Below, in pieces: positions 60,581 to 64,000 of a stretch of DNA of 64,000 bases. The notes beneath the pieces were generated by a model. The model worked only from the letters and a program-made list of their open reading frames with translations, was not told the DNA's origin and searched no databases. The translations under genes and the position numbers were made by a program. Origin of the DNA: Rhodococcoides kyotonense (GTDB taxonomy: Bacteria; Actinomycetota; Actinomycetes; Mycobacteriales; Mycobacteriaceae); NCBI RefSeq assembly GCF_900188125.1, contig NZ_FZOW01000001.1, forward strand, positions 153,368 to 217,367, in the 5' to 3' direction. Position 1 is the stretch's first letter; every line of letters begins with the position of its first letter.

Positions 60581-61764
60581 CGCGGCGGTCGGGCGGCGGT
60601 GCCCTTCACGTAGTGGTCGACGTTGCTGATCGTCTCTGCGAGCGAGTCTCCCCCGAACTTCTCGAGCGCAGCCTGAGCGACGACGAGAGCAACCATCGTC
60701 TCGGCGACGACACCGGCCGCGGGCACAGCACACACATCCGAGCGCTGGTGGATCGCGACGGCTTCCTCACCGGTGGACATATCGACGGTGGACAGTGCGC
60801 GCGGCACCGTCGAGATCGGCTTCATCGCGGCGCGGACGCGCAGCGCCTCCCCGTTGGTCATGCCGCCCTCGATGCCACCCGCACGATTGGTCGAGCGCAG
60901 CACACCGTCGGGGCCGGGCTTGATCTCGTCGTGCGCGGCGCTTCCTCGCCTGCGGGCGGTCTCGAATCCGTCGCCCACCTCTACGCCCTTGATCGCCTGG
61001 ATGCCCATGAGAGCCGCGGCGAGACGCGCATCGAGCCGTCGTTCGCCGCTGACGAAGGAACCGAGCCCGACCGGCAGACCGTGGACCACGACCTCGACGA
61101 CGCCACCGAGGGTGTCACCGTCTCGCTTGGCGGCTTCGATCTCGGAGATCATCGATTCCTCGGCCGCCTTGTCGAATGCGCGGACAGGACTTGCGTCGAT
61201 CGCATCCAGATCGTCCCCGGCGGGAGGGGGGCCGACGTAGGGGTCCGACGCACCGATGGAGATCACGTGCGAGACGACGTCGACGTCGAACGCCTGCTTG
61301 AGGAATTGCCGGGCGACGGTACCGATCGCGACGCGGGCCGCGGTCTCACGGGCGCTCGCGCGTTCGAGAACGGGACGGGCGTCGTCGAACCCGTACTTCA
61401 GCATTCCGGAGTAGTCGGCGTGCCCAGGACGCGGACGCGTCAGCGGGCTGTTGCGCGCGAGGTCCGACAGGACCGACTCGTCGATCGGATCCGCCGACAT
61501 GACCTGTTCCCATTTGGGCCACTCGGTGTTGCCGACCTCGATCGCGACGGGACCGCCGAGTGTCCGGCCGTGGCGGACGCCTCCGGTGATGGTCACCTTG
61601 TCCGCCTCGAACTTCATGCGGGCGCCGCGCCCGTAACCGAGGCGTCGGCGCGCCAGCTGAGACGCGATGTCGTCCGAGGTCACCTCGACACCCGCAACCA
61701 TTCCTTCGAGGATGGACACGAGGGCGGGACCGTGAGATTCTCCGGCAGTTATCCAGCGCAGCAC
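60577..61764 (-). CDS. aroC: Chorismate synthase
   Basis: FMN-dependent last step to chorismate. The 395-residue protein has the signatures [18 protein letters not shown] and GRGARMKFE at the N-terminus, [14 protein letters not shown] in the middle and [19 protein letters not shown] near the C-terminus. GTG 61764 is the likely start. Heads aroC-aroK-aroB. Called aroF in mycobacteria. Confidence 0.97.
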
Positions 61765-61785
61765 TGCGTTATCTTTTCACGTCCG

Positions 61786-62367
61786 TCACGTCGCGAGTGC
61801 CAGCAGGGTCGCCGCGCACATCGCGGGCCCGTGCGGCACCCGTGCGTGCCGTCTGCCCGACCCGCTCAGTACCGCGCCGCAGAGGCCGGTGAGCAGTGGC
61901 GCGGCGACTGCACCGAGTGCCCACGCGTCGACCCCCGCCATGCCCGCCACTCCCCCCAATGCCCACGCCAGCTTCACATCACCCGCCCCGAGCGCCCGAG
62001 GCAACGACAGATGCACGACGAGATAGCACGCGAACAGCCCGGCAGCACCCGCCAACATCGACGGGAACCGGTCGACGGCCACCGCGTACAGACCGATCGC
62101 GAGCACTCCGGTCGCCGTCAGTGTGTTCGGCAATCGGCGGGATCCCACGTCGATGCTGGACAGACAAACACACCACCAGCCGAAGACGGCGACGGCGGGA
62201 GCACCGCCGAACAGCGACACCGCAGGCCAGACGAACGCCAGCAACGGCGTCGCACCTGTCGGGCGCAGGTCCGGCGCACTTCGGCGCAGCATCCTTGTCG
62301 TGAAATATCCGGCGACGGCGCCTGCAGCGGCCCATCCGAGTAGTACGACGACATTCGACGAGTGCAT
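61786..62367 (-). CDS. A24-family prepilin peptidase (short form)
   Basis: A 193-residue membrane aspartic protease with about six helices. The two catalytic aspartates are in SSIDVGSRRLPNTLT and GAGDVKLAWALGG, both at membrane-cytosol edges as in type IV prepilin peptidases. The N-terminal zinc/methyltransferase domain of longer enzymes is absent, as usual in actinobacteria. It could process Tad/Flp pilins encoded elsewhere. Position between aroE and aroC matches mycobacterial Rv2551c. Start ATG 62367 is the first in frame. Confidence 0.9.
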   Translation of the reverse strand: MHSSNVVVLLGWAAAGAVAGYFTTRMLRRSAPDLRPTGATPLLAFVWPAVSLFGGAPAVAVFGWWCVCLSSIDVGSRRLPNTLTATGVLAIGLYAVAVDRFPSMLAGAAGLFACYLVVHLSLPRALGAGDVKLAWALGGVAGMAGVDAWALGAVAAPLLTGLCGAVLSGSGRRHARVPHGPAMCAATLLALAT

Positions 62368-62457
62368 GCGTGCATGGTCGCGGAGTCAGCGGCGCACCCA
62401 TGTGCGAAAGCCCTGGTCGTACTTCGGGCTGTGGACACACCGAACGCTGTGGAGAAA

Positions 62458-63273
62458 TCAGATCGCGGCGCGCATCGCCTCTCGGGGCGCCGGGCGACCG
62501 GTGAACTGCTCGACCTGGCCGTACGCCTGATTGAGCAACATCTGCAGACCGGAGATCACCGTGCCGCCTGCTGCATCGACAGCCGTCGCGAGGGGCGTCG
62601 GCCACGGATCGTAGATCGCATCGAGTACGACGGGTGCGTGAGCGACCGCGGCTGCGACGGATGCGACCCCGACGGCCGGAACGGTACTGACGACCACTGC
62701 AGCCCGGTCTGCCACGCGTGCCACACCGTCGTCGGTGATCGGCAGGAAGTCGGCAGCCATCCCCGACGCCTCGGCGCATGCGAGCGTGTCGCGCGCGCGG
62801 TCGGCGGACCGGGCGACGACGGTCACCGTCGACGCACCGAGGCCCGCGAGGGCCACGATGGCCGGACGCGACGTACCGCCTGCCCCGATCACGAGGACCG
62901 GGCGTCCGGACAGATCGACGACACCCGCTTCGGCGAGTGCGCCGGTCACGCCGTCGACGTCGGTGCAGTCGGCACGCCATCCCGACGACGTCCGCACGAG
63001 CGTGTTCGCGGATCCGGCGAGGACGGCCCGTTCCGTCCGCACGTCGGCGAACTCGAGAGCGGCGACCTTGCCTGGCATGGTCACCGACAGTCCGATCCAG
63101 TCGGGGCCGAGAGCGCCGACGAGTCCGGGCAGTTGCTCACCCGTGCAGAGGATCCGCTCGTAGGTCCAATCGTCGAGACCCAAGGCTCGATACGCGGCCA
63201 GGTGCAGCAGCGGCGACTTGGAATGTTCGATCGGGCTGCCCAGAACTGCAGCGCGCACCGTGTCAGCGCCCAC
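62458..63273 (-). CDS. aroE: Shikimate dehydrogenase
   Basis: Reduces dehydroshikimate with NADPH. The 271-residue protein has the substrate motif VLGSPIEHSKSPLLH, the catalytic lysine in SVTMPGK and the NADP motif VLVIGAGGTSRPA. The usual NTD of the substrate site reads CTD (WRADCTDVDGV), a one-residue change from Asn to Cys. Start GTG 63273 overlaps the mltG end by 11 bp; GTG 63258 (VRAAVLGSP) is also possible. Confidence 0.94.
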   Translation of the reverse strand: MGADTVRAAVLGSPIEHSKSPLLHLAAYRALGLDDWTYERILCTGEQLPGLVGALGPDWIGLSVTMPGKVAALEFADVRTERAVLAGSANTLVRTSSGWRADCTDVDGVTGALAEAGVVDLSGRPVLVIGAGGTSRPAIVALAGLGASTVTVVARSADRARDTLACAEASGMAADFLPITDDGVARVADRAAVVVSTVPAVGVASVAAAVAHAPVVLDAIYDPWPTPLATAVDAAGGTVISGLQMLLNQAYGQVEQFTGRPAPREAMRAAI

Positions 63274-64000
63274 TGTCGAGGAAGCCGTCCTCGACCTTGG
63301 TGATGTTGGCGAGGTGCTCGTCGTAGCTACGGGTGAACAGCGTTTCACCCGCGGTGTTGATGGTCACGAAGTACAGCCAATCTCCGTCCGCCGGTGCTTC
63401 CACGGCCTCGACCGCGGCGACGCTCGGCGACGCGATGGGTGTGGCGGGCAGGCCCTCCATCGCGTAGGTGTTCCACGGCGTCACCGTGGCCCGGTCCAGG
63501 TCGGTGGTCGCAACTTCGGTGGTGTCGAGTGCGTAGTTGACCGTCGAGTCGAATTCGAGTTTCTGAGGTTCCGCGAGTCGGTTGATGATGACGCGCGCGA
63601 CCTTGCTGAAGTCCTGCGGAAGCGACTCACGCTCGACGAGCGAGGCTGCCACCAACGTCTGATACGGGTCGAGCCCCGAGCTGGCGCCTGCCGTCAGAAT
63701 CCCGGTGCTCTCGTACGTGCTCGCGGAGTCGCTCACCAACTGCCGCAAGATCTCGGTCGGCGACGCGGTCGGATCGAAGTCCCAGCTACCCGCGGAGATC
63801 AGTCCCTCCAACTGGCGGTCCCGGTCGGGGACCGTGCTGACCCTCTGCGACGCCCATTCGGGAACTCCGAGGGTCGACGAATCCTCCGCCGCCCCGGCCG
63901 CGTTGAAGTCCTGATTGGAGATGCACGTCGGCGTACCGCTTCCGGTCGTGTCGATGCAGCTGGCCTCGGACAACAGTGTGTAGATGCCCTTCTTCACTGC
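63263..64000 (-). CDS. mltG: MltG, endolytic murein transglycosylase (C-terminal part; continues past window end)
   Basis: Membrane-bound lytic transglycosylase that cuts nascent peptidoglycan glycan strands and sets their length. About 245 C-terminal residues are visible. The catalytic glutamate is in LVAASLVERESLPQDFSKVARVIINRL, and KLEFDSTVNYALD, TPWNTYAMEGLPATPIASPS and DGDWLYFVTINTAGETLFTRSYDEHL are family features. The N-terminal membrane anchor and LysM-like part lie beyond base 64000. It overlaps aroE by 11 bp. Confidence 0.95.
   Translation of the reverse strand, partial: AVKKGIYTLLSEASCIDTTGSGTPTCISNQDFNAAGAAEDSSTLGVPEWASQRVSTVPDRDRQLEGLISAGSWDFDPTASPTEILRQLVSDSASTYESTGILTAGASSGLDPYQTLVAASLVERESLPQDFSKVARVIINRLAEPQKLEFDSTVNYALDTTEVATTDLDRATVTPWNTYAMEGLPATPIASPSVAAVEAVEAPADGDWLYFVTINTAGETLFTRSYDEHLANITKVEDGFLDSGR

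Overview
The window is high-GC core chromosome from an actinobacterium of the order Mycobacteriales (Corynebacteriales). Gene content and order follow a conserved set known from Mycobacterium and Corynebacterium: SufR/SufB, the mannosyltransferase MptB, OpcA with the pentose-phosphate genes, WhiA-YvcK-RapZ-UvrC, the actinobacterial integration host factor and an inactive-type PriA. The presence of ppc next to tpi/secG, the nusB-efp-pepQ-aro block joined to the pyr operon and the A+T-rich terminator hairpins lead me to favour Rhodococcus or a close relative; the genus is an inference. No rRNA, tRNA, CRISPR array, insertion sequence, prophage or plasmid gene was seen.

Layout. 1-1.8 kb: 5' part of sufB and its repressor sufR. 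1.9-6.5 kb: mptB, a two-gene ABC-2 exporter and ctaA (heme A synthase). 6.6-9.1 kb: an unrecognised small protein, qor and ctaB. 9.4-15.8 kb: tkt-tal-zwf-opcA-pgl, a compact pentose-phosphate operon. 16.1-20.2 kb: an epoxide hydrolase and ppc. 20.3-23.7 kb: secG and gap-pgk-tpi (minus strand). 23.8-28.8 kb: uvrC-rapZ-yvcK-whiA joined by 4-bp overlaps. 28.8-33.5 kb: rpe-ribD-ribE-ribBA-ribH plus a PH-domain protein. 33.5-34.8 kb: an accessory glyoxalase-fold gene and a divergent AraC regulator. 34.9-37.3 kb: fmt-rsmB. 37.4-40.8 kb: an accessory group of PadR regulator, membrane diguanylate cyclase and Tat-exported cyclase-family protein. 40.9-46.9 kb: mihF, gmk, rpoZ, coaBC, metK, priA. 47.1-55.8 kb: pyrR-pyrB-pyrC-(membrane protein)-carA-carB-pyrF, preceded by a recognisable PyrR-binding RNA element. 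55.9-64 kb: mltG (partial), aroE, a prepilin peptidase, aroC-aroK-aroB, a convergent small membrane protein, pepQ, efp and nusB.

How it works together. Most genes are housekeeping: central carbon flux (glycolysis, pentose phosphate, PEP carboxylation), riboflavin, shikimate and pyrimidine synthesis, coenzyme A and S-adenosylmethionine, heme A for cytochrome oxidase, translation initiation and elongation factors, and DNA repair. Many operons are translationally coupled by ATGA or GTGA overlaps.

Regulatory signals. Ten genes have a TANNNT-type -10 hexamer 6-7 nt before the start codon, the signature of leaderless mRNA. A SufR-type inverted repeat overlaps one possible sufR start. A perfect 27-bp palindrome lies in front of the epoxide hydrolase gene. 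Two related long hairpins at convergent gene ends form a small terminator family, one of which carries a 27-nt tandem duplication that supplies stop codons to both flanking genes. I saw no wholly new multigene system; the most unusual protein-coding region is the PadR / diguanylate cyclase / cyclase group between fmt and priA.
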